Positions 53,585 through 61,264 of a stretch of DNA of 64,000 nt are shown here, one piece after another; within the stretch, counting starts at the first letter, position 1, and every line of letters begins with the position of its first letter. Origin of the DNA: Luteimonas marina. GTDB taxonomy: Bacteria > Pseudomonadota > Gammaproteobacteria > Xanthomonadales > Xanthomonadaceae. A program made the translations under genes and the position numbers. Under the pieces are notes generated by a model. The model was not told where the DNA came from, ran no database searches, and was given only the letters and a program-made list of their open reading frames with translations. The stretch spans positions 492,921-556,920 of the forward strand of contig NZ_VOHK01000003.1 in NCBI RefSeq assembly GCF_007859325.1, written 5' to 3'.

Positions 53585-54070
53585 CTAAGCTCCCCAAATC
53601 GCTTTTTTCGCAGCTTCGCTGAGTACATCAACAACAATGTCGCGCACACCAGATGCAACCGAAGTGCCAACCTTCGTCATCACCTTCTTGAATCGAAGGG
53701 ATGCAACTTGAGTTTTGGGACTGTCTTTGGTCAATTCCGTCAAATCAGTACGGAACTGCTGGACTTCTTCTGGCGACAGCTCTGCGCCTGCTTCCACTAG
53801 CTCAACAGCGCCAGCAATCTTGCGTTCAGTCCAAGGGAATCGGCCACCGCAGTTGTAGCAGAACGAGGGGGGCTCGTAATCACCCCCAAAGCCAAAAACG
53901 CCTTCAACGTAGTAATCGCCGCGAATGGATGCGCTGCACGAAGGACACTGCAGGATGGTCGCTTCGCCGCACTTAGAGCAGAACGCCTCTCGAAGCTCGG
54001 GATTCTGATCAGCGGCTGTTGTTGCGACATGCCCATTAGGGCAAACTTGTGCGACCCGATATGTCCCCAT
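53585..54070 (-). CDS. DUF2321 zinc-ribbon protein, partner of the TIR-like gene
   Basis: 161 residues from ATG 54070. Zinc-ribbon pairs: C10/H14 (VCPNGH), C31/C34 (FCSKCG), C42/C45 (QCPSCS) and C71/C74 (FCYNCG), then FPWTERKIAGAVELVEAG and a C-terminal amphipathic helix (VRDIVVDVLSEAAKKAIWG). This is the DUF2321 layout. Function is unknown. It is the first gene of a two-gene operon with the TIR-like protein, so it may be the sensor, regulator or immunity part. Two strong hairpins upstream isolate the pair from other genes. Confidence 0.82.
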   Translation of the reverse strand: MGTYRVAQVCPNGHVATTAADQNPELREAFCSKCGEATILQCPSCSASIRGDYYVEGVFGFGGDYEPPSFCYNCGGRFPWTERKIAGAVELVEAGAELSPEEVQQFRTDLTELTKDSPKTQVASLRFKKVMTKVGTSVASGVRDIVVDVLSEAAKKAIWGA

Positions 54071-54164
54071 TGCGCTCCCTTGTTGATTTATGCCGATAGA
54101 TACGACGTTGGTCAATTCAAGGCATTTTAAAGCAGCAGCGTGAAAATTGAAGGCGTGGACGTCA

Positions 54165-54190
54165 CCGGGCGCGGCCACTGCCGCGCCCGG
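54165..54190 (+). terminator. Perfect hairpin between DUF2321 and the small gene at 54246
   Basis: CCGGGCGCGG-ccactg-CCGCGCCCGG, ten perfect pairs, followed on the plus strand by ATTTTG. It may insulate the TIR/DUF2321 promoter. Confidence 0.6.
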
Positions 54191-54200
54191 ATTTTGCGTC

Positions 54201-54235
54201 CACCGCGCCCAGGACGGAACGGCCTGGGCGCGGTG
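54201..54235 (-). terminator. Twelve-pair hairpin downstream of the small gene at 54246
   Basis: CACCGCGCCCAG...CTGGGCGCGGTG with an eleven-base loop, placed ten bases past the stop of the minus-strand gene at 54246-54455. Very stable; likely ends the parB transcript. Confidence 0.65.
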
Positions 54236-54245
54236 CTGATCGCGG

Positions 54246-54455
54246 TTATTCCTTCGTCTCGATGATCCACCACACGGCACGCGGCAAGGCGCGGCCTGTG
54301 ATGGGGTGAATGTCGGTGAGGTCGGCGCGGGCCGCCCAGCCCAGGGGCGGGCGATAGCCGCGCACGTCGCCATCGCCGTGCCAGCGGCGGGCGCGCACCG
54401 TGCCGGGGGCGTAGATTGCAGCCATGCGCGGGCGGCGGGTGGTGGTGCGGGTCAT
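54246..54455 (-). CDS. Small hypothetical protein downstream of parB
   Basis: 69 residues from ATG 54455 (MTRTTTRRPRMAAIYAPGTV). A good ribosome site (AAGGAGAA) precedes it. Basic N-terminus, then WHGDGDVRGYRPPLGWAAR and ITGRALPRAVWWIIETKE. I do not recognise a family. Same strand as parB and 62 bases away, with a hairpin between. Confidence 0.6.
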   Translation of the reverse strand: MTRTTTRRPRMAAIYAPGTVRARRWHGDGDVRGYRPPLGWAARADLTDIHPITGRALPRAVWWIIETKE

Positions 54456-54475
54456 AGGCGGTTCTCCTTCCAGCG

Positions 54476-54503
54476 AAGCGCCCCAGTCAAGGCCGGGGCG
54501 CTT
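54476..54503 (-). terminator. Hairpin after parB
   Basis: AAGCGCCCC...GGGGCGCTT, nine pairs, loop of ten, fifteen bases past the parB stop. No U-run, so it may be a partial terminator that lets the small gene be expressed. Confidence 0.55.
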
Positions 54504-54517
54504 GCCTTCGGCGCGGG

Positions 54518-56578
54518 TCAAGCGGCCAGCGCCTCGGCGGGTTCATCCGCCATTGCTTCGGCATCCGCCGGTGCGTCCCGCTGCGGGCCTTCCTCCTGCG
54601 CGGCATCTTGTGGGCCTGCGATCTTGAAGATCGCAGGCATCCACCCCGTGCCATCCGCCAGCCGTTCGGCTTCGCTGGCAATGTCGGCCTTCTTCAATTT
54701 CGCCAGCCGGGAAACCTGCTCGGGCGCGTACTCGCCCACGGCTTGCAGAATCGCGGCCTTCGGCACATGCCGGAAATAACCGTCATTGGTGGGCTGCCAC
54801 CATGCGGCCATGTCCAACCCCACGGCCTGCGCGAGTTCTGCGCCCGGTTGCTGCGGCGTGGCGCGGGGCGTCACCACATCCACCGTGGAAGCCACGCACA
54901 CGGCCAGCAGTCGCACCAGTTCGTCTTGCGGCTTCGCCAGCAGCGCGGCGAACAGTTCGGCGCTGTCCTGCGGCAAGGCTTCGTCCGCCACCTGTTGCAG
55001 TTCGCGCAGCGCCACGACGGCGGGCGATTCCGGCCAGTCCGGGGCCATGCCTTCCAGCCGGTCTTGCACTTTCAGGCTCACGCCCAGGGGGAAGTCGTGG
55101 CCGTAGTAACGTTCCTGCAAGACGGTCTGCACCATGCCATGCACCACAGCAGCCAGTGCGGCTTGCGGATGCCGGGCGACTTCGATTTGCAGCGCGGCGG
55201 TGCGGTGGGCGCTCAAGCGTTGCGCCAACCGGTCGGACATGGCGGCGGTCTTGGGTGCGTCGTCGGCTTCCTCGTCTTCGTCGCTCCCGGCTTCGCCTTC
55301 GCTGTCGAAACCTTGGCGCAGCCGTTCCAACGTCCGTAGCGCCTTCGCCTCGGCCTCGCGCATCAGGCCGCGATGAATCACGGCCTCGCCGTTGCGGTCG
55401 ATGGTGATGATGGCACCGGCTGCGGCCTTCACGTTCGGGCCGTAGCCTTGCAAGCCATCTTCCAGCGCCTGCAACTGCTCGCCCAGGGCTTCGCCTTCCT
55501 CCTGCAAGGCGTCGGCCTTATCCTCGTCGTCGGCATCCATCGCCGCATCCACGGCTTCGCCGATGGCTTGCATCTTCTCTTGCAGCTTTTCGATGCGCTG
55601 CGCTTCGCGCTTGTTCGGCTCGCGCCGTTCCCTCGGCGCACGCTGGAAGGCGTGCAGGTCGGCATGGGTGACGCCCGGCGTGGCATCCACCCAAGCCCAG
55701 CCCTCGGCGCGAACCGTGGCGGCGATGCCCGCCAGCCGGTCTTGCGCCAGCCGTTCCAGCAGCGCGGCGTCGGTCAGATACACGCCCGCGTCCCCCTCCG
55801 CGAACAGGTCACGGCGCACGCCGCCGCCTGCGGCCTCGTAGGTGTCCAGCCCGACGAAACGCACCAGTGGATGCCGGTAGGCGTCGATTTCGCGCTCGGT
55901 GAGACGGTCGCGCAGCGCGGACGGCTGGCGCTGCCATGTCGGTGCATCGTAGAAGGCGTTTTCCTGCGCGGCGTGGTCGTCAGTGATGGACAAGGCCATC
56001 AACTGATCGAGCGTGACGGCATCGGCGCGATAGTCGCCCATCAGGCGCGGCGAGACGTTCGCCAGCTTCAAGCGGCGCTGCACCACCAGCGGCGTGACGG
56101 AGAAATCCGCCGCAATGTCCTCAATTGGTCGGCCTTCTGCCACCAGCGCCGCGAAAGCCTCGAACTGGTCTGCGGGGTGCATCGCCTCGCGCTGCACGTT
56201 CTCGGTGAGGCTGGCGGTGCGGGCCGTGCCATCGGCCACTTGCAGGCAAGGCACCTCCCATTCCTTGCTGATGCGGTGCTTTTTCGCCAGCAGCTTCAAC
56301 GCTGCGAGGCGACGGCCACCGGCCACGACTTCGTAATGCTCGCTACCTTCTCCATGTCGGGCGGATGCAATCACGATCAGGTTTTGCAGCAGACCCACGC
56401 GCTGGATGCTTGCGGCCAGTTCGGGGATGGACATGCGCGGGGTCTTGCGCACGTTGCGGCCCGTAGGGCGCGACACCAGCCGCGACAGCGGAACCAGAAT
56501 CAGGTTCTTGGTCGGGTCGGCGGCTTCCAGCGCGGGGGCTTGGATGGCGCGGGCTTCGGTAGTGGTAACGGCGTTCAT
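54518..56578 (-). CDS. parB: Large ParB/RepB/Spo0J-family nuclease-like protein
   Basis: 686 residues, much longer than chromosomal ParB (about 300). ParB N-terminal domain at about 28-135 (VPLSRLVSRPTGRNVRKTP, VVAGGRRLAALK, LTENVQREAMHPADQ), HTH (IAADFSVTPLVVQRRLKLA), then long acidic and charged segments (about 340-370 and 430-450, DEDEEADD) and a C-terminal region of unknown role. This length is typical of ICE/plasmid ParB-like proteins. It is far from parA, so it may act in transcription or DNA processing rather than partition. Ends in low-complexity Ala/Glu. Confidence 0.88.
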   Translation of the reverse strand: MNAVTTTEARAIQAPALEAADPTKNLILVPLSRLVSRPTGRNVRKTPRMSIPELAASIQRVGLLQNLIVIASARHGEGSEHYEVVAGGRRLAALKLLAKKHRISKEWEVPCLQVADGTARTASLTENVQREAMHPADQFEAFAALVAEGRPIEDIAADFSVTPLVVQRRLKLANVSPRLMGDYRADAVTLDQLMALSITDDHAAQENAFYDAPTWQRQPSALRDRLTEREIDAYRHPLVRFVGLDTYEAAGGGVRRDLFAEGDAGVYLTDAALLERLAQDRLAGIAATVRAEGWAWVDATPGVTHADLHAFQRAPRERREPNKREAQRIEKLQEKMQAIGEAVDAAMDADDEDKADALQEEGEALGEQLQALEDGLQGYGPNVKAAAGAIITIDRNGEAVIHRGLMREAEAKALRTLERLRQGFDSEGEAGSDEDEEADDAPKTAAMSDRLAQRLSAHRTAALQIEVARHPQAALAAVVHGMVQTVLQERYYGHDFPLGVSLKVQDRLEGMAPDWPESPAVVALRELQQVADEALPQDSAELFAALLAKPQDELVRLLAVCVASTVDVVTPRATPQQPGAELAQAVGLDMAAWWQPTNDGYFRHVPKAAILQAVGEYAPEQVSRLAKLKKADIASEAERLADGTGWMPAIFKIAGPQDAAQEEGPQRDAPADAEAMADEPAEALAA

Positions 56579-56642
56579 GGTGTATCTCCAATCGAATGAA
56601 ACAAGGAATGGAGGGGAAACCGCCCCTCCTACGGGGGACGGG

Positions 56643-57467
56643 TCAGGCTTTCAACTGGCGCAGGCCATCGGCCAGCATCCACAAAGCGCGATTGAGGCGC
56701 ACATCGGAATCAATGCCCTGTATCGGGCGGGTCTGCTGGCGGCGTCCGTTGGCGCTGCGGCCATGCAATCCGCCTTTGGTCAGGTTTTCTTGGGTGCGGT
56801 TGAACACGCTCCACAGATCGGGGCGGCGATCTTCAAACCGGCGCGGCATCAGAATCTGGCTTTCGGTGATGGGCGCAGGCTTGTTCGGGTCGTCGTACTT
56901 GAGCGTCAACGCGGCGCGGGCGAACACTTCGGCCTCGCCGTCGTCAAGCGTGATGGCGCGCATGGCATCGCGGGAATCGCGCACACGGTCGAAACCGCGC
57001 AGCACCTCGAAAGCGCCTTCGATGACTTGGCCCGCCACGTCGCCTTTGTGGGGGACGCGCACGTCCGCCACGGTGTCGCCGCACACAAGGCCATTGCTGC
57101 AAACAAATCGGAACTGGCCTGCCAGCATCTGGTAGCTGCTCGTGCCGTCGTGCGAGTTCAGCAGGATGATTTCATTGGCCTCCGTGCCGTTGATCTGGCT
57201 GGTATGGCGCAGGCGCAGCATGTGTTTCGTGTGCTCGCGCTTGCCTTCATCGCGCACGCGGGTTTGCGTCACCATGAAAGGCTGAAACCCTTCCTTGCGA
57301 AGCTCGGTCAGAACCGCCGCCGTGGGGATATAGGCGTATCGCTGCGAACGGCTCTCGTGCGGGGCATCCGCGAAGATGGACGGCGCTACCCGGTGAATCT
57401 GGTCATCGGACAGCGGGGTGTCGCTGCGCAGTGCGGGGGAATGGGAAGCGAAACGGTTTGCAAGCAT
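56643..57467 (-). CDS. DUF932 protein
   Basis: 274 residues from ATG 57467. IPTAAVLTELRKEGFQPFMVTQTRVR, HMLRLRH, EIILLNSHDGTSSYQMLAGQFRFVCSNGLV (quoted in parts) and IEGAFEVL are DUF932 (YfjQ-like) signatures. Common on plasmids and ICEs; role unknown. Same strand as parB and 64 bases upstream of it, likely one transcript. Confidence 0.9.
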   Translation of the reverse strand: MLANRFASHSPALRSDTPLSDDQIHRVAPSIFADAPHESRSQRYAYIPTAAVLTELRKEGFQPFMVTQTRVRDEGKREHTKHMLRLRHTSQINGTEANEIILLNSHDGTSSYQMLAGQFRFVCSNGLVCGDTVADVRVPHKGDVAGQVIEGAFEVLRGFDRVRDSRDAMRAITLDDGEAEVFARAALTLKYDDPNKPAPITESQILMPRRFEDRRPDLWSVFNRTQENLTKGGLHGRSANGRRQQTRPIQGIDSDVRLNRALWMLADGLRQLKA

Positions 57468-57801
57468 GTCGTTCTCCTGACTTGGCTGTTGAAGAAAGCG
57501 CACACCGGATTCCTAGATTCAGAGCCCAGCCTTTCGGCTGTTCGGTGCGGTCGGCACGAGGAACCCGGTTGGCCCTGTTGCCACCGTCTTTCCTGAGTTC
57601 ATCGCCCGCGACGGTCAGGAGCGCGCGGACGGGGGCCGTCAAGGAGACAAGCGCAGGGTTGGTGCGGCCCGCAGGCGCAGCCGAGGACACGGCCCTGCGC
57701 GCCTTGACGGCACACGGGCGCGGGCTACAGTCGCGGACAAGGTGATGAAGTCAGGGGAGACGGCTGGACATGGCAACGGCCCTCCCACACGCCGACCGCA
57801 C
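57468..57801. promoter_or_regulatory. Region with promoter-like elements before the ATPase gene
   Basis: No gene supported. On the plus strand TTGACG (57704-57709) and TACAGT (57726-57731) are 16 bases apart, a good sigma-70 promoter, pointing to repeat R4 and the ATPase gene. A similar TTGACG...TACGGT pair precedes repeat R5 at 61031-61057, and the sequence around both is alike (CCTTGACGGC...GGTGATG). Confidence 0.5.
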
Positions 57802-57895
57802 GGCAAGCGAAGCGCGCAGGCCCGAAGCTGGAAGCCGGGCCGGAGGCGTCAGCGATGCGAAAGGCTGGCAAAGCCAGTCCCGCCAGGGATGAGCG
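57802..57895. repeat. Structured repeat copy R4
   Basis: Box 1 GGCAAGCGAAGCGCGCAGG (57802-57820), hairpin GGCCCG/CGGGCC (57819-57841), box 2 GGAGGCGTCAGCGATG (57842-57857), hairpin GGCTGGC-aa-AGCCAG. Lacks the left part of R1-R3 and is closest to R5. Lies 110 bases upstream of the ATPase start, so it would be in its 5' leader if the promoter at 57704 is used. Confidence 0.72.
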
Positions 57896-58006
57896 ACTAG
57901 CGAACCTGGAGCAGCGCGATCCGCGAAGCGGAGACGCAAAAGAACTCTTCGTTTATTATTTGTTTTGCAAGCAAATGTTGCTAAAGCAAGAACACGGGGG
58001 CTAAAA

Positions 58007-60310
58007 GTGATCGTCTGCATTAACCGTCTCAAGCAGTTCGGCATCTTCAGCGACTTCAATGGAACGAAGATCCAGAAGTTCGGCCGGTACAACCTTGTCT
58101 ATGGCTGGAACGGAACAGGCAAGTCAACCCTATCGAATCTATTCTCTTGCTTTGAGCTTCGCTCGATGGTTCCTCGCTTCAGTGCGGGCCAGTTTTCAGT
58201 CGTTTTGGAGGACGGCTCCACGATCACGGAAACCACACTCCCTTCATCCCAATTAAATATCCATGTCTTCAATCAACGCTTTGTGCATGAGAACATTGAT
58301 TGGGACAAATCCGTAAAAAGCATCCTTCTCATTGCGAAAGAGAAGATTGACGACTTGCAGAAACTGGAGAAGCTAAAAGGCGAGCTTCAATCGAAAAAGA
58401 AAGCTCACGACGAAAAGCAAAGTGACATCAAGAAGCAGCGTGAAGCATTGGATAAATTTCTGACCAATGCTGCCAAGAAAATGAAGCTAGGACTTCAGGC
58501 GATTGATACGAGCGATAGCTACTACTTGAATTATGATCGCCGAAAGCTCTCTAATTTCATTCAGAGTAATGGCGATGCCATTATTAAGCCTGACTCGGTT
58601 CTTCCAGATGAAAAGGTCATCGACCTTACGAATGCCGCCAAGCCAGATCAGCTTCCAAGCATCACTTTCGCCTCAACGGCCATTGAGCCGGACTACTTTA
58701 AGAAGGCGGCAGGTCGCATCAGAGACTTGATTGGAACTACAGCAGTCAATCAAGCTATCCAGCGGCTGACTGATAATCCGGACATTCGTGACTGGGTTCA
58801 AACAGGCTTGGAAATTCATAAGAACCATGATTCGCAATCCTGCGAGTTCTGCGGCTCTCCATTCACCCAGCTTCGTGCCGAGGCACTTGCCGCTCACTTC
58901 AGCAAAGAGTTCACGGATTTTCAAAGCCGGCTTCAGAGCGCCGCGACTTGGATTGAATCTCAAGGTGCTCCAGCCAATCAGTTGCCCGCAGCGACGGAGT
59001 TTTATAAAGAGCTATCGGCTGACGCAGATAAGCTCCAGAAAGAATACACATCTGCTGCTGAGAAGATCAACCAGCAAATAGACGGATGGCGGCAAGCTCT
59101 GAAAGCCAAAATTACAGACCCCGCAAAGACAGACATTCAGATTTCGGATGTGGTTGAAGAGGATGTCACGAATTTCAATGAGATCCTAAAGTCGATCGTT
59201 GCGCTCGTCGGAAAGCACAACAATAAGACTTCAAACTTCAAATCTGAGACATCCAAAAGCAAGGTGGCACTGGAACTTCACTTTGCTGCGGCTGAGGTGC
59301 AAGAATTTGACTATGCTGGAAGTGAGAAGAAATGCAATGACCTTGAGGCTGAAGCAAAGAATGACTACAAGGAAATTGAAAAACTTGGTCAAGAGGTCGG
59401 AGCAATAGAGGCGCTGCTCTCAAATGAGACGGTTGGGGCGAAGGAGTTCAATGACATCCTGCATCGTTTCATCGGTCGCTCTGAGCTTTGCCTGAGCTTT
59501 AATCAAAAGAAAAAAGGCTATGAGATCATCAGAAACGGAGTGGGTGAGCATGATGGGAATTTGAGCGAAGGTGAGAAGACTGCGATTGCATTCGTCTACT
59601 TCATCACGAAGCTCAAAGAAAACGGAAACAACATCAAGGACACGATTGTGGTTGTTGATGATCCCGTCTCAAGCTTTGACTCAAATCACTTGTTTCATGC
59701 CTATTCGTTCCTGAGAACTCAATGCACTGAAGCCAAGCAACTTTTTGTGCTGACTCATAATTTCACCTACTTCAAGCTAGTGAGAGACTGGTTCACTGGA
59801 ACGAACAGGAACAGGATTGCCAAAGGAAAAGCTGAGAATTGTTTCTTCTATCGACTGGATGCGCCTCCTGGTTCACCCCGCCATTCGCTGCTTGTTGATG
59901 CCGATGATTCTCTGAAAAATTACGGTTCTGAGTATCACTACATCTTCAAAAAGCTCTATGAATACAGGGCGCATACGATCCTTAATAGAGATGAAGCCTT
60001 TTTGACTGCGAACCTCGCTCGCAAGCTCATTGAATCGTTCTTTACCTTCAAATATCCCAGGCGGAGAAGCGACATCAGTCAACTGATGGATGTTGGTCTG
60101 AAAGACTGCGCCATCACAACGCCGGAACTCAAGGAAAAAATATATCGCTTTATCAACAAATACTCGCATAGCGATGTAATTGAAATAACCGAGGAATCGG
60201 CAGAAAACTTGGCTGGCGAAAGCCATAGCGTCATCGGACACATCTTTCAGTGGTTTGAAGAAGTGGACAAGAAGCATTACGACGAAATGATTCAGGTTGT
60301 GACTTCTTGA
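58007..60310 (+). CDS. RloC/PrrC-like AAA ATPase with zinc hook and HEPN-like motif, putative anticodon nuclease
   Basis: 767 residues from GTG 58007, with GGGGG seven bases ahead. ABC-type ATPase split by coiled coils: Walker A YGWNGTGKSTL (32-42), coiled coil about 110-155, a Cys-x-x-Cys hook SCEFCGSPF (C279/C282), second coil 330-460, signature LSEGEKTAIAF (519-529), Walker B TIVVVDDPVSSFDSN, switch His in LTHN. The C-terminal part has RKLIE (R672, E676) and RFINKYSH (R714-x6-H721), the form of HEPN/PrrC ribonuclease sites. RloC proteins cut tRNA anticodons after DNA damage or phage attack. AT-rich; one of few plus-strand genes; no restriction genes adjoin it. Confidence 0.8.
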   Translation: MIVCINRLKQFGIFSDFNGTKIQKFGRYNLVYGWNGTGKSTLSNLFSCFELRSMVPRFSAGQFSVVLEDGSTITETTLPSSQLNIHVFNQRFVHENIDWDKSVKSILLIAKEKIDDLQKLEKLKGELQSKKKAHDEKQSDIKKQREALDKFLTNAAKKMKLGLQAIDTSDSYYLNYDRRKLSNFIQSNGDAIIKPDSVLPDEKVIDLTNAAKPDQLPSITFASTAIEPDYFKKAAGRIRDLIGTTAVNQAIQRLTDNPDIRDWVQTGLEIHKNHDSQSCEFCGSPFTQLRAEALAAHFSKEFTDFQSRLQSAATWIESQGAPANQLPAATEFYKELSADADKLQKEYTSAAEKINQQIDGWRQALKAKITDPAKTDIQISDVVEEDVTNFNEILKSIVALVGKHNNKTSNFKSETSKSKVALELHFAAAEVQEFDYAGSEKKCNDLEAEAKNDYKEIEKLGQEVGAIEALLSNETVGAKEFNDILHRFIGRSELCLSFNQKKKGYEIIRNGVGEHDGNLSEGEKTAIAFVYFITKLKENGNNIKDTIVVVDDPVSSFDSNHLFHAYSFLRTQCTEAKQLFVLTHNFTYFKLVRDWFTGTNRNRIAKGKAENCFFYRLDAPPGSPRHSLLVDADDSLKNYGSEYHYIFKKLYEYRAHTILNRDEAFLTANLARKLIESFFTFKYPRRRSDISQLMDVGLKDCAITTPELKEKIYRFINKYSHSDVIEITEESAENLAGESHSVIGHIFQWFEEVDKKHYDEMIQVVTS

Positions 60311-60378
60311 GCATTAACTTCAGAACGAAGGCACGGACAGGCAAGGGCCGCGCGCAGGCCCTGCCAGCAGGCGCAGCA

Positions 60379-60398
60379 AAAAGGGGCCGAAGCCCCTT
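60379..60398 (-). terminator. Rho-independent terminator of radC
   Basis: On the minus strand AAGGGGC-ttcg-GCCCCTT followed by TTTTG; four bases past the radC stop. Textbook stem, UUCG-type tetraloop and U-run. Confidence 0.85.
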
Positions 60399-60401
60399 GA
60401 G

Positions 60402-60911
60402 CTAGATCAGCCCACGCTCGGCGAACGATGCCGTTGCGTTGCCGGCGACGATGACGTGATCGAGTACGCGCACGTCCACAAGCCCCAGCGCTTCCCTGAG
60501 CCGCTGGGTCAGCGCTTGGTCTGCCGCACTCGGCTCGGGATTACCGCTCGGATGATTGTGCGAAACGATGACCGCGGCCGCGTTGTGCCGCAGGGCTGCC
60601 TTGACCACCTCGCGCGGATGCACTTCGGCCGAGTCGATGGTGCCCTGGAACATCTCGGCATACTCGATCAGGCGATGCCGTGTATCGAGGAACAGCACGG
60701 CGAACACTTCATGCTCGAAGCCACCCAACTTGGTGCACAGGTACTCCTTGACCGCCGCCGGCGAAGTGAACGATGCACCGCGCTGCATCTTGTGCTCGAT
60801 GGCCTGGCGCGCAGCGTCCAGAATCTGGTCGGCCGTCGCCGGCTGGTAGTGACCCTTCGCATCGCGCACCATCAGCGAGGCATCGAACGAGGAAAAGGAA
60901 AATTGCGACAT
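60402..60911 (-). CDS. radC: RadC-like JAMM-domain protein
   Basis: 169 residues. JAMM metalloprotease-like site SHNHPSGNPEPSAAD with His-x-His and Asp, after DTRHRLIEYAEMFQGTID. RadC-like proteins are common on ICEs and plasmids and their function is unsettled. The N-terminal HhH domain of chromosomal RadC is missing, as in other mobile-element copies (usual length about 165). Confidence 0.92.
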   Translation of the reverse strand: MSQFSFSSFDASLMVRDAKGHYQPATADQILDAARQAIEHKMQRGASFTSPAAVKEYLCTKLGGFEHEVFAVLFLDTRHRLIEYAEMFQGTIDSAEVHPREVVKAALRHNAAAVIVSHNHPSGNPEPSAADQALTQRLREALGLVDVRVLDHVIVAGNATASFAERGLI

Positions 60912-61264
60912 GAGCGTGCTCCGGTTGCACGGGCGGAATTGCCCGGAACCGTCGCCAGCACGGCGCAGCGCAAGCAGTCAGGGGTCGCAGACGGCCGCCA
61001 GGACGCAAGCGCGCATGGCGCGCGCTGCCCTTGACGGCGAGAACGCCGTGATACGGTGATGGGAACAGCAAGACCGCCCACACCCGCCCACTGCACACAC
61101 CTTGCTTTTGGGGCAAGCGGAGCGCGTAGGCCCGGATCAACGAGCAGGGCCGGAGGCGTCAGTGATGGAAGCCCGGCAGGGGCGAGACTCGCGCAGCGAG
61201 GCTTGATGCGCAGCACGAGAGCGCGACGGCGGCACGCCGGGACGCCCGAATGCCTGGGGCAGAA
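60912..61264. other. Non-coding region with repeat R5 and a promoter-like pair
   Basis: 353 bases between DUF1016 and radC. Carries TTGACG (61031-61036) and TACGGT (61052-61057), 15 bases apart, on the plus strand, then repeat R5. No plus-strand gene follows, so any transcript would be non-coding or antisense to DUF1016. No protein gene supported. Confidence 0.5.
61112..61200. repeat. Structured repeat copy R5
   Basis: Box 1 GGCAAGCGGAGCGCGTAGG (61112-61130), hairpin GGCCC/GGGCC (61129-61151) whose loop differs from R4, box 2 GGAGGCGTCAGTGATGGAAG (61152-61171). Located 65 bases downstream of the DUF1016 stop, between radC and the DUF1016-int pair. Confidence 0.72.

Noticed and set aside
52872..54070. 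CBASS system
   Set aside because: The effector domain resembles CBASS TIR-like effectors, but no cyclase, E1/E2-type or other CBASS gene is in the window, and DUF2321 has no cyclase motif.
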